DNA of 64,000 bases from Pegoplata infirma (taxonomy: Eukaryota; Arthropoda; Insecta; Diptera; Anthomyiidae): contig OY992539.1 of the NCBI GenBank assembly GCA_963921195.1, positions 156,210,162 through 156,274,161 of the forward strand. The letters run 5' to 3'. Position 1 is the first letter of the stretch; the number at the start of each line of letters is the position of its first letter. The notes under the pieces are model-generated. The model saw nothing but the letters and a program-made list of their open reading frames with translations, searched no databases and was not told the DNA's origin. Position numbers and translations under genes: made by a program. Of this stretch, positions 43,413 through 54,413 are shown piece by piece.

Positions 43413-46399
43413 TCCCTATTAATATTATAAATCTGATTGTTGGTTTGTCTGTCTGTCTGTCTTTCTGTCTGTCTGTCTGTCTGTCTGTCTGTTCCGCAAT
43501 AAGTACAGAACGGCTTAACCGATTTTCATGAAATTTTCACCACAGATAGTACTAACCAAGGCGGGAACTATAGGCCATAAGCGAACGCGATCGGACAAAG
43601 GGGCGTAAAATGCCACGCCCCTTTGTACCATGCTAAAGCTATATCTGCCTGTCAGACAATAACGGAAAAACGGCTAAACCGATTTTCATGAAATTTTCAC
43701 CACAGATAGTACTAACCAAAGCGGTAACAATAGGACATAAGCGACCGCGATCGGAAAAAGGGGCGTAAAATGCCACGCCCCTTTGTACCATGATAAAGCT
43801 ATATCGGCCTGTTCGGCAATAACGGAACAACGGCTGAACCGATTTTCATGAAATTTTCACCACAGATAGTACTCACCGAGGCGGGAACTATAGGCCATAA
43901 GCGAACGCGATCGGACAAAGGGGCGTAAAATGACACTCCCCTTTTTACCATGCTAAAGCTATAGCTGCCTGTCAGACAATAACGGAAAAACGGCTGAACC
44001 GATTTTCATGAAATTTTCACCACAGATAGTACTAACCAAAGCGGTAACAATAGGCCATAAGCGACCACGATCGGAAAAAGGGGCGTAAAATGCCACGCCC
44101 CTTTGTACCATGCTAAAGCTATATCTGCCTGTCCGGCAATAACGGAACAACGGCTGAACCGATTTTCATGGAATTTTCACCACAGATAGTACTAACCGAG
44201 GCGGGAACTATAGGCCATAAGCGACCGCGATCGGACAAAGGGGCGTAAAATGCCACGCCCCTTTGTACCATGCTAAAGCTATATCAGCCTGTCAGACAAT
44301 AACAGAAAAACGGCTGAACCGATTTTCATGAAATTTTCACCACGGATAGTACTAACCGAGGCGGGAACTATAGGCCATAAGCAACCGCGATCGGAAAAAG
44401 GGGCGTAAAATGCCACGCCTTTTTGTACCATGCTAAAGCTATATCTGCCTGTCCTGCAATAACGGAAAACGGCTGAACCGTTTTTTATGAAATTTTCACC
44501 ACAGATAATACAAACCAAGGCGGGTACTATAGGTCAGAAAAATCCGCGATCGGAAAAATGGGCGTAAAATGCCACGCCCCTTTGTACTATACAGAAACTA
44601 TGTCTGCCTGTTTCGCAATCACTGAAAAGCGATTTAACCGATTTCACTAAAACTTTTACCACATATAGTACTAACCGAGGCGGAAACCATGAGCCATAAT
44701 AGAGGGCGATCGAAAAAAAGGGGCGTAAAATGGCACGCCCTTTTTATTACACTGAAAGTTTTTTCTGCCTTTTCCGCAATTATGCTTAAACGGCTGAACA
44801 GATTTTTATGAAATTTTCATCACAGATAGTATTAACCGAAGCGAAAACTATGAGCCACAATAGAGGGTGATCGAAAAAGAGACGTAAAATGCCACACCCC
44901 TTTCTATTATTTCTTCCTGTTCCGTAATCACACATAAATGGCAGAACCGATTTTAATGAAATTTTTACCAAAGTTAGTTCTAACCGAGGCGGAAACTAAG
45001 ATCATTATGGAGCACGCCCCTTTGTACTATACTTTCAGTATAGTACAAAGGGGCGTACCATTTTCCGCGCCTTTGTACTATTCTGAAAGTTTTTTCTGCA
45101 TGTTCCGTTATCACGCTTAAACGACTATACTGATTTTAATAAAATTTATTTTATTGAACGCTATTTCTGTCTGTTCCGTAATCTAGCCTAACTGCTAAAC
45201 CGATTAGAATGAAATTTTTACCACAGATAGTAAGTATTTATCGAGGCGGGAACTAAAGATTAAATTAGAGCGCGTTTGGACAAAGGGGGCGTAAATTGAC
45301 ACGAGCCTTTATACTATACTGAAAGTGTTTCTGCCTATTCCGTAATAACGATTAAACGACTAAACCGATTTTAACAAAACTTTTTCCATAGATAGTACTA
45401 ACAGAGGCGAGAGTTTCGTAACTATATGCCATATAAAATGCGATGAGACAAATTAAAGTAAAATGCCACATCAATTTGTAATATACAGAACGTTATTTCT
45501 AGCTTATTTGCTATCATGCAAAAACGGCTTAACCAATAAACACTTAACCTTTAAACACTACTGCCATATTAGAACCTGAAAACAGTTAAGCCGATTTCAA
45601 TGAAATTTTCAACACAAATAGTGCTATAGGCAATATTAAACAGCGATTGATAAAAAAGGCATATAATGGCACGCCCCTTTGTACTTTTGTGAGTTAATAT
45701 TGTCTGCCAGTTCCGCAAACGTGGAAAATCTGCTGAACAAATTTAATTGCAATTTTCTTTACGTGCTAACCAATAGGGGAACTATAGGTCACATGAGACC
45801 AAAATTGAACTAGAGGCGTTAAATGCCACACCCACTTGAACTATTGTGAAAGTTAAGTATGTCTTTATTGAAGTTTTCACCACATAAAGTGCTAACCGAG
45901 GAGGGAACTATAGGTTCCTTTTAAAAGCCATTAAAGAAATACATTAATTTTGGGGTGGGGCGATTATTCGTTTTTTCTATTTCGCTTTGCGTCGGGGTCG
46001 TAACAGTTGCCTTTTATGGTCAATATTAACTCACAAAAGTATTGCACCTGCTGGGCAATGTCCTTGGGTTCCTTTTTTGATTTGAAATCGGCAAGTTCCA
46101 AACAAGGTGCAAAAAAACGTTTTGATTTTTTTTGTTAAAAAAAACGTTTTTGATTTTTTTTTTGTTAAAAAAGGTTTTTATGATGGTCGAATAACTTTTT
46201 TTGAACGGCCCGCATCACACACTCCACCCAACCAAGAAGGTTTGTTCCCATGAAGTCGAAAAAAATCGACCAAACCTCAGGAATAGGTTTATATTCACCA
46301 GTGAAAAGTCATGAAGCAGTAGATAAACTGACTAATAAAAAACTCATTCATTATATAATATTTTTTCAACCCGGGCAACGCCGGGTGCAAAACAGCTAG
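43413..46399 (+). mobile_element. non-autonomous Helitron (2987 bp)
   Basis: It starts TCCCTATTAATATTATAAAT and ends with a hairpin CCCGGGCAACGCCGGG about 11 bases before the terminal CAGCTAG. It lies between A (43412) and T (46400) without duplication. Other C copies show the empty site TTATAATATTAAATA. TC start, CTAG end, subterminal hairpin and A/T insertion are Helitron hallmarks. The body is a tandem array with no Rep/helicase frame, so it relies on an autonomous partner. Confidence 0.93.
43480..45910. repeat. 160-bp tandem array inside the Helitron
   Basis: About 15 units repeat CGGCTGAACCGATTTTCATG, CACCACAGATAGTACTAACC and a hairpin AAAGGGGCGT/ACGCCCCTTT. The left units alternate between two types (CGGAAAAACGG and CGGAACAACGG), giving a 320-bp dimer. 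Units decay toward the right. The 63-79 codon minus-strand frames at 43639, 43959 and 44279 are one repeat read three times, not genes. Confidence 0.95.
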
Positions 46400-48339
46400 T
46401 ATTAAATATTTTTATAAGAAACAAACACATAAAATAATTTTATAAGAGACAAACAAATTTCACATTGCAATGCATTGCTACCAACTTGATAATACAAAAA
46501 TGAACGAGCAGGGTTGTTTTTTCTTTTTTGGTTTTATCTATTGAATTCTGTATAAGCGATGTAAAGAGTTGATTCAACTTTACTGATTATTCAACGATAT
46601 CAACATTAATTTTTGTTGAATACGGCAATATTTTGTAAAACTTGATCTACAATGGGTTTACTAATTTTTCTACTAAGATATTTCTATGAGTGCAGTTTTC
46701 TGATGATACCAAACAAAATCCTTAAAAAAAAACAAAAAAGTTTTAATATGAATTATAGTATGAATACATAAAGTAATCAATGTATTTTTTTACTTACCAA
46801 ATATTTACAAATCAGATCCTATTTTTATTTATTTTTATAATATTAAATATTTTTATAAAAAACAAACACATAAATAAATTTTATAAGAGATAAACACGAT
46901 TCACATTGCTACCAACTCACTCGTCACTTGTAAATAATAAAAAAAAATGAACGAACAGGGTTGTTTTTTCTATTTTGATTTATCTATTGAATTCTGTATA
47001 AGCGTTGTAAAAAGTTGATTCAACTTTACTGATTATTCAACGATATCAACATTAATTTTTGTTGAATAAGGCATTATTCTGTAAAACTTGATCTACAATG
47101 GGTTTGCTAATTTTTCTACTAAGATATTTCTATGAGTGTAGTAATCCAATTTAAGTTTTACTGAAAGAAAAATTGACCACGCCCACTTTTACGCCCATTT
47201 TTTCAATATATCTAAAATCTGAGAATGGCTGGACCGAGTTTACTAAATTTTTTTAAATGAATTTTTATGATATATAAGTTTGGTTTTTACGAAAAACGAA
47301 ATAGATCACGCCCACTCTGCCTAATTTTTGTTACAAATGTTCGTCATAATTCAACTAAGGTTTTTACGGATAGTTAAAGTTCCCAAGCCCACTTTTTTCT
47401 ATGTATCGAAATAACTACAACGGCTAGACCGATTTGGTTATAGTCCGCAAAAGATATTTAGGGAAAGAAACATTTTCCACGCCTACTTTTACGCTCACTT
47501 TTCCCGATATACATATTTTAAATCATGGAATGGCTGGATCAATTTGTCTAATTTTGTTTTTAATGTTCGTCATAGCCCAACTAAGGTTTTTCGGAAAGAA
47601 CAAATTTCCATTTCTACACCAACTTTTGAATGGATGGACTGAGTTGGTTAAATTCAAATAAGGTTTTTATGGTAAGAAAAGTTGCTCTATAGAAAAATAA
47701 AATATAGAATAATAAAATATAAATAAAAATCAAATGTAGTTCGTTGGTAATCGAATCACTTGAGAACTGACCGATTTGAATAATATATATTTTTTAAGGT
47801 TCGTCTTCTTTTTTTTTAAATGTTCGTTTTAGATTTTTACGGAAAACAAATTAGCCACGCCCACTTTTACACCTCCTTTTTTTGACTTTCTTTTTATATG
47901 TTCGTTATAGTCCAATTTAACTTTAAACGGAATTAAAAATTTTTCACGCCCACTTTTATTTCGATATATCTAAAATTGAAGAACGGCAGGGCCGATTTGG
48001 CTATAAGTAGTACTTGTTGACGTTCGTGATAGTACAACTAAGGTTTTTAAAGAGAAAGAAACATTGTCCACTCCCACTTTTTTCAATACATCTAAGAACA
48101 GCTGGCCTGATTTGGTAAATTTTTTCTTTAATGATTATTATAGTCTAAGTAAGAATTTTGCGGAAATTATTTTTGTACTCCCCCACTTCAAAGCCCACAT
48201 TTTCCTATATTCTTAAAATTTGCAACACATGAGATCGCCTGAACACTGGCTATTTTTTTTTGTTTTAAATGTTCGTAATAGTCCATATAATTATTCGGAA
48301 AGAAAAATTGTCCGCCCACTTTTTTTCGATATATCTAAA

Positions 48340-49244
48340 CCCGAGTAAAAATAATTTAATATGATCTTATATACTTTTATATAGTCATATTATTTCATAT
48401 ATGATCATGTGTGACACTATGTCTTGCGAGATAAATTTATATAATAAATTTTGATGTGCGATTTTTTTAAGATATCGCCATACATAATTATATGTTGTAA
48501 CATCTGGTCCCATGCATCATTCCAAATTTCTAAGTGTTTTATATAAAATTTTATATGCCTCTATTATTTTTTAATTTTTCTAAGTTTTTTCCTAGAACAT
48601 ATTTTTATCGCAAATATTTGCAAAGTGTTTTTTATAAAATTTCATATGACTTCATATTTTTTTATTTTTCTAAGATTTTTGCAAGCACCACTTTTTTATC
48701 ACGAATATTTTCTAAGTGTTTTATATAAAATTTTATATGACTCCATCTTTAAAATTTTTTCTAAGTTTTTTTTAAGGAAAATTTTTTTTATCGCAAATAT
48801 TTTCTAAGTGTTTTATATAAAATTATATATGACTCCATCTTTTAAAATTTTTCTAAGTTTTTATAAGGACAAAGTTGAGAATATGAGAATATTTTCTAAG
48901 CGGTTTATATAAAATTTAACATGTCTCCATTTTTTTGAAATTTTTCTAAGTTTTTTTCAAGAACAATTAATTTTTATTATTTTAATTTTTCAACTTTTTA
49001 TTAAAAACTAAAAAAACATCCGATTTATAAAATTGTATAAATTTTAATATAATTGGATATAATTTTATATCATTGGATTAGACCAAAACTCGTATCAAAG
49101 TCGATATAAAGTTATATAAACTGATATTATTAGATAATATTCGATCAAATCTTATGAAACCATTTTTCGTATAAGATTATATCAAAATAGACACGAACCC
49201 ATATTAAATTATATATTGCGTCATATCATTTTTTTTTACTCGGG
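48340..49244. mobile_element. CCCGAG-family element (E_a, 905 bp)
   Basis: Ends CCCGAGTAAAAATAA and TTTTTTTTTACTCGGG, flanked by AA (48338-48339, 49245-49246). The left half holds four ~115-bp tandem units with TTTCTAAGTGTTTTATATAA. The right half is related, inverted, to the segment starting at 52578. Confidence 0.8.
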
Positions 49245-50202
49245 AAATTAATTTTTACTCTAATTCGATCTATTAAAAATATTTTTTAATAGATTCCGCT
49301 TAAACTTGTTAAAAATGATTTTAAATCCTTTGGTATTGTTAACATATGTACTACCCGAGTAAAAATTTTCTGGTCTAATCATATATTATTTGATACTATC
49401 TTATATGAGTTAATATGCTTCCGTATAAATTTATATAAAATTGTATCTATCACTTTGATACGGTTGATCCACTTTATATGGTTAGATATTGCTCCATATA
49501 TGATTAGATTCGTATTTTGGTTTTGCTTATCAAATTATATAAAAATTGATATTATAAGATCAATTTGATCTAATTAGATTTGACCAAATTCAGGATCAAA
49601 TTGTAACAATTTTTATATTTTTTGATCTAAAGTAATACAATTAGATATTATTTGATACAACCATTTTACGGATCAAATTAGATCTATTCAGTAAAATTAG
49701 CAAAATATTTTTACTAGCCCGAGTAAAAATTTTTGTATGGAGCAATATATGTTCTTATATTATTCCAGATCTGTTGATAGATCCGAGATTTGAAAGATCA
49801 GCACTGATCCGAAAAATGGATCGCTAAGATTAGATCAGTTTTAACCGGACGGATACAATTTGATCCGAAAAGTGGGTTTATCTAATTAGATCAGTTTTAA
49901 TCGGTGGGATACAATTTCATCCGAAAAATGGTTGGATCTTGTTGGACCAAGACAAAAAAAAAAGATTTTTTTAGCTGGATAAAAAAAGATAAAATTTTAT
50001 ACGAAAGAAAAAAAAAATATTACAAAAAACTTTAGATAAAATTTTATCCGAAAAAAAAATCTATTTTTAGAACTATATATAATTTAATCCGAACAATAAA
50101 ATCTATTTTTAGAACTGATAAAGTTTTATCCAAACAATTTTTTTCAATATTAAGATATAAATATATATAATTAAAATTTATTTAAAAAAAAAAAAAAAAC
50201 TT

Positions 50203-50275
50203 CGAGCGGCGGGGGAATCGAACAGCTACCAACTGTTTTGTAATCGCAATCTCTACCCTCTGACCCAGCGGACGT
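50203..50275 (-). other. tRNA-like segment with A and B boxes, followed by a T run
   Basis: The minus strand has a TGGGTCAGAGGGTAGAG A-box-like motif and a GTTCGATTCC B-box about 44 bases on, the tRNA spacing, then CGAAG and a long T run that could act as a Pol III terminator. Acceptor arms do not pair well, so this is a tRNA-derived relic or SINE-like promoter rather than a tRNA gene. Confidence 0.55.
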
Positions 50276-51094
50276 TGTTAATAAATGACAACTTTAAAAG
50301 ACTATGTTTTAAAAAAACTTAGAAAATTTTTGAAAATAGTTTATCATATATAATTATATCAAGTTTAACTTATATATAATTAAATCCAGTTTATCTTATC
50401 GGGTATATGATTGCATCAAATTATATTCCACTTGAATTTGAACAAAATTTTAAAAAAGACTTAGAAAATTTTTGCTAAAATTTGTGATTTTTTTTTTTTT
50501 AGTTTATTTGCTGAGCTAATAGGGGGTTTAATACTGAGTTCAACAACATGATTTTCATCTTCCAATGCTCTTAATTTTCCAAGTTATAAAGCTTTAAAGT
50601 AAAAACGGTTTTTGGCTTATGAGCTTCACATTTTTCATCGGATCCAAATTTTCTTTCTGCCGTTGTATATTTAATAAAAATACCTTTAAAATGGTATAAA
50701 ACATGTATAAACTTTTTTACTCACCAACGGCCAAATAATGAGTTTTAAGTTTTTTTCGGAAGTTTTTTCAGACAAAAATAATTTTATCTGAAAATATTGC
50801 TAACATAAGTTCGAACCAAATACACTTTTAATTATTGGCAACAAATAAAGCTTTGATTTGAGCTTGATCTGGGGACTTTAGCTCTCTTAAAACCAGAGAT
50901 ATTGATGGTTAAACATTAAAGTTTTAAAATATTTTTTTCTTCGGATTAAATAATATATAATTATATCAAAATATAATTATTTTTGAAATATTTTTGTTAA
51001 AATTCAGGGATTTTATTTTTTTTTAAATTTGAAAAACGAAAACGCATTAAAAAATCATTTAGATTAAAAAAAAATTTAAAAAAAAATAATTTTT

Positions 51095-51570
51095 TTCTTG
51101 ACTTAGTCGGGAATCGAACTCAGGGTCCTCAAGAATTATATATTATCATATATGATGCAATATAGAAAGTTATATTACTATATATAAATAATATTTATTT
51201 CTAAATATTATCATAAAAAATAAATTAATCAATATTTTTAAGTTTAGTAAAAAATTAAAGCTTCTAAAACATATTTTCTTTAAAAAAAAATTAAAAAAAA
51301 CAACTTTTTTTCTTAGCTCAGCCGGGGATCGAACCCAGGGTCCCTAGGAACCATATATTAACTTATATGATGTAATATATAAAATTATATAACTATAAAT
51401 AAATAATATTTATTTTTCGATTTTATCATAAAAATTTAATTATTCAATATTTTTAAGTTTAGAAAAAACAAAAAGCTTTAAAAACATATTTTCTTTTTTA
51501 AAAAATTAAAAAAAAAATAGTTTTTTTCTGGGTTGAGCCGGGAATCGAACTCGGGGTCCCCAAGCATCAT
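51095..51570 (-). repeat. three tRNA T-arm-like segments
   Basis: At about 51103-51135, 51311-51343 and 51529-51563 the minus strand reads like the 3' part of a tRNA, e.g. GGACCCTGGGTTCGATCCCC, followed by CGGCTGAGCTAAG-like sequence and a T run. The spacing is about 215 bp. No A box is present. Confidence 0.65.
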
Positions 51571-52740
51571 ATATTATCTTATATGATCTTATATAAAGTT
51601 ACACACAACTATTTAAGTTATATGCATTTTTTAAACATTTAACTTTTAAAATCCAATATGCATTTTTTTAAGTTTTAAAATACAATGGATTAAACAGATT
51701 TTTTTTCTATTTAAAAATTTATAGAATTTATATATATTTTTTTTTGACTGATTTTAGGTGCTTTGAGAATCATATATAATTATACAAGCTCTCTTGTATA
51801 CTTAAATAAAAATATATATGATGCAACATTAAAAGAAAATATTGAAATACTGTCATATAAAAGTATGCATAATTATATATAAAATATTGTGAAAGAAAAA
51901 AATATTTTTTACCTTATACAATTGTATAACATTTTATATGGCGTTACATGTGCCACCATTTAAAATTATATATAGAGTTTAAAAAAAAATTGTATTTATA
52001 TGGTACCTTACAAAACTATATACGGTATCTCATAAGCCATTTATAATTATATCTTTGATAATATTAAAAAAATAAATGTTTGATGCCATGTATAGTTTTA
52101 TATAACTGTATATAGAGTTATATGTGCGACCATATATAATTATATTTGAAAATTTTTTTTTTCGTTTTTTAAGATGGAACCATATATAGTTTTAAATGGT
52201 TTCTTGTAAGTCATATATAATTTTAAATGGTTTCTTGTAAGTCATATATAATTATATATATAATGATATTGGATTTTTTTAAATATGCTCGCATACGTTA
52301 TTTGATATTAAGTCACATATAAATATGTATGCAATCAGATTAAGTTATATGTGTCACATATGATTATGTCTCCCACATGTATTTATATATTAATATGGTT
52401 ATCATTAGATGTAATTTTATATAACTCCATTTAAAAAATTTGGAAAAACTCAATGCGAGATATAATTATATACTTTGTTTGATATGAAAACATATTATTT
52501 CATATGGCTATATATACATACATCAAATAATGTAAAATTATATGTATTAATTTTTACTCGGGAGGGTAGTTTAACTTCCCGAGTAAAAAAAATGATATGA
52601 CACAATATATAATTTAATATGGCACAATATATAATTTAATATGGGTTCGTGTCTATTTTGATATAATCTTATACGAAAAATGGTTTCATAAGATTTTATC
52701 GAATATTATCTAATAATATCAGTTTATATAACTTTGTATC

Positions 52741-53505
52741 CCCGAGTAAAAAAGAATATATATAATTTTACTTATTTTTATATAAACATATATTATTTGA
52801 TAAATTTATACGTAAATTGTTTTGCTATCATATAAGATTATATATATTTGCACTTCGTATTTTTTTCTTATATAAAATTATATAAAAGAAAATGTTAAGT
52901 TATACATAATAACATATGATTAAAGTTAGTTTATATAATTACATATGAAATATAAAATTCTGTCTGTTTTTTTATATAATTTAATATAACAAAATATTTG
53001 AAGACATTTTATATAAAACTTTATGCAACTTTTTTCTGAATCATATGTAATCTTATATGAGTAAAATTAAAAAAAAATCTAAGTCCTTTATATATAATTT
53101 AATATAACTTCTGAAAATTTTTCTAAGTCCAGAATTTTTTTTTTTTAAGTTCCAAACCTAAACCTTAAATATTTGTTTTAAAAATTTTATATGTTATTAT
53201 ATATAATGCAAAATTTATGAAAAAAAGCTAAGTTCTTTATATATAATTTAATATAATTTTTTTTTGGTTTTTTTTTTGGATTTTTTTTTTATTTAATTAT
53301 ATATAATTGCATAAATTTTTCTAAAAAAGGGGCCAATTTTCGCATCAAATCATATAAAATTATATTAAAATCACATCAAATTATATCAAATTTAATGCAA
53401 CTTTATATGGTTTTATCGACTCATTTTTCGCATCAAATTCTATATGAATATATATGATGTCTTTATATAATTAAATATAAGCATATATAATCTTTTTTAC
53501 TCGGG
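52741..53505. mobile_element. CCCGAG-family element E2 (765 bp)
   Basis: Inserted in E1 with TC on both sides (52739-52740, 53506-53507). The empty site TATCGACTTTGATAC is read from E_a. It contains repeated ATATATAATTTAATATAA units with TCTAAGT. Confidence 0.85.
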
Positions 53506-53679
53506 TCGACTTTGATACGAGTTTTGGTCTAATCCAATGATATAAAATTATATCCAATTATATTAAAATTTATACAATTTTATAAATCGGATGTTTTTTT
53601 TTTACCCGAGTAAAAAAAAATTGTATGGTAAAACATGTTATCTTATAAAATTATATATAATCTATTGGATCTGATTTTG

Positions 53680-54000
53680 CTAAATTTCATCCGAAAATTG
53701 GCCGCGCCAAAGTTATCTCATAACATCATATAATATATGAAGTTACAGTTTAATATTTGATTGTATGTGATTTCATCCGGAAATTGGCCGCGCCAAAGTT
53801 ATCCCAAATTATCTATTATCATGATTTTGTATTAAATATGATATAATATGATGTAATTTCATCCGGAAATTGGCCGCGCCAAAGTTATCTTAAAATATCC
53901 AATATCATGATTTTATATTAAATTGGATATTATATAATGTAATTTCATCCGAAATTTGGCCGCGCCAAAGTTATCTTATAATATCTGATATCTTGATTTT
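53680..54000. repeat. four ~85-bp repeats with TTGGCCGCGCCAA
   Basis: TTTCATCCGGAAATTGGCCG begins units near 53687, 53771, 53857 and 53945. Each holds the hairpin TTGGCCGCGCCAA followed by AGTTATC. This is a rare CpG-rich motif in AT-rich DNA. The same four units occur in E3' at 60347-60660. Confidence 0.9.
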
Positions 54001-54112
54001 ATAAAAAAATTATTGGATACATTTTTATCCAAAAAATGTTTCTGTTTTTAGATTTATTTTTAGATATAATAATGTCAAACTGAAAATAAATAAAAAAAAA
54101 AAAAAAAAAACT

Positions 54113-54190
54113 TCGAACGGACGGGGATTAGAACCACAAGTCTTCCGTTTTGTAATCGCAATCTCTACCCTCTAGACCAGCGGACGTTGT
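54113..54190 (-). other. tRNA-like segment with A and B boxes, followed by a T run
   Basis: The minus strand has TGGTCTAGAGGGTAGAG (A box type) and GGTTCTAATCC (B box type) about 43 bases apart, then CGTCCGTTCGAAG and about 15 T. A near-identical copy is in E3' at 60766-60843, and a diverged one in E_b at 50203. Acceptor pairing is poor. Confidence 0.6.
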
Positions 54191-54413
54191 TAGCAAATAA
54201 CAACTTTAAAAGACTTAGTTTTAAATAAATTGATCGTATCTAATTATATCAAATTGATCTAACATATAGTAATTTTTTTTTTTTTTTTTTTTTATTTTCA
54301 AAATTTTTATTTTCAAAATAATTTTAACATTTCATCTTAACTAACCCTGCGAAGCCAGTTGGCTTATCTGCAGGAAAAAAAAATGTGATTAATAAAATTC
54401 ATTTAATTTGCTT

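Larger units (their letters stand above)
42890..46692 (-). mobile_element. inner family C element, inverted, holding a Helitron
   Basis: Its ends are the same as the outer copy. It is flanked by CA (42888-42889, 46693-46694). The uninterrupted CTCCAGTTTTCTG in other C copies shows that the target was CA, not TA. A Helitron occupies 43413-46399. Confidence 0.85.
42518..47138 (-). mobile_element. outer family C element, inverted, holding a second C copy
   Basis: Read inverted, it begins CACTCAACCAAAAATC and ends GATATTTCTATGAGTG, with TA on both sides (42516-42517, 47139-47140). It is interrupted at CCATTCTCCA/GTTTTCTG by the inner C copy. Confidence 0.85.
42260..48339 (+). mobile_element. Helitron-like repeat remnant, interrupted by a C element
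   Basis: The outer parts (42285-42515 and 47141-48339) share degenerate ~125-150 bp repeats with CGGCTxGACCGATTTGG, AAATGTTCGTCATAG and ACCACGCCCACTTTTA motifs. The start (TCTTATATAAATAAAAATC) recalls 5' ends of Helitron-like repeats, and a second such start lies near 47705. No 3' hairpin end was found. The outer C element (42518-47138) lies in the middle. Confidence 0.5.
49718..52562. mobile_element. CCCGAG-family element E_b (2845 bp)
   Basis: Ends CCCGAGTAAAAATTTTT and AATTTTTACTCGGG, flanked by AG (49716-49717, 52563-52564). The left end carries GATCCGAAAAATGGAT-type repeats. A tRNA-like segment lies near 50203 and three T-arm-like segments lie at about 51100, 51310 and 51530. The rest is ATATAATTATAT-rich. 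No transposase. Confidence 0.85.
49354..52566. mobile_element. CCCGAG-family element F, with E_b inserted in its right terminal repeat
   Basis: It starts CCCGAGTAAAAATTTTC. Its own right end TTTTTACTAGGG is split by E_b at AG. TA flanks both outer borders (49352-49353, 52567-52568). Its own length is about 366 bp. Confidence 0.75.

Noticed and set aside
43639..44518. Family of small proteins (MFRYCRTGRYSF...) on the minus strand
   Set aside because: The frames are 320 bp apart and come from the 160-bp Helitron minisatellite read in one phase. No start context or domain.
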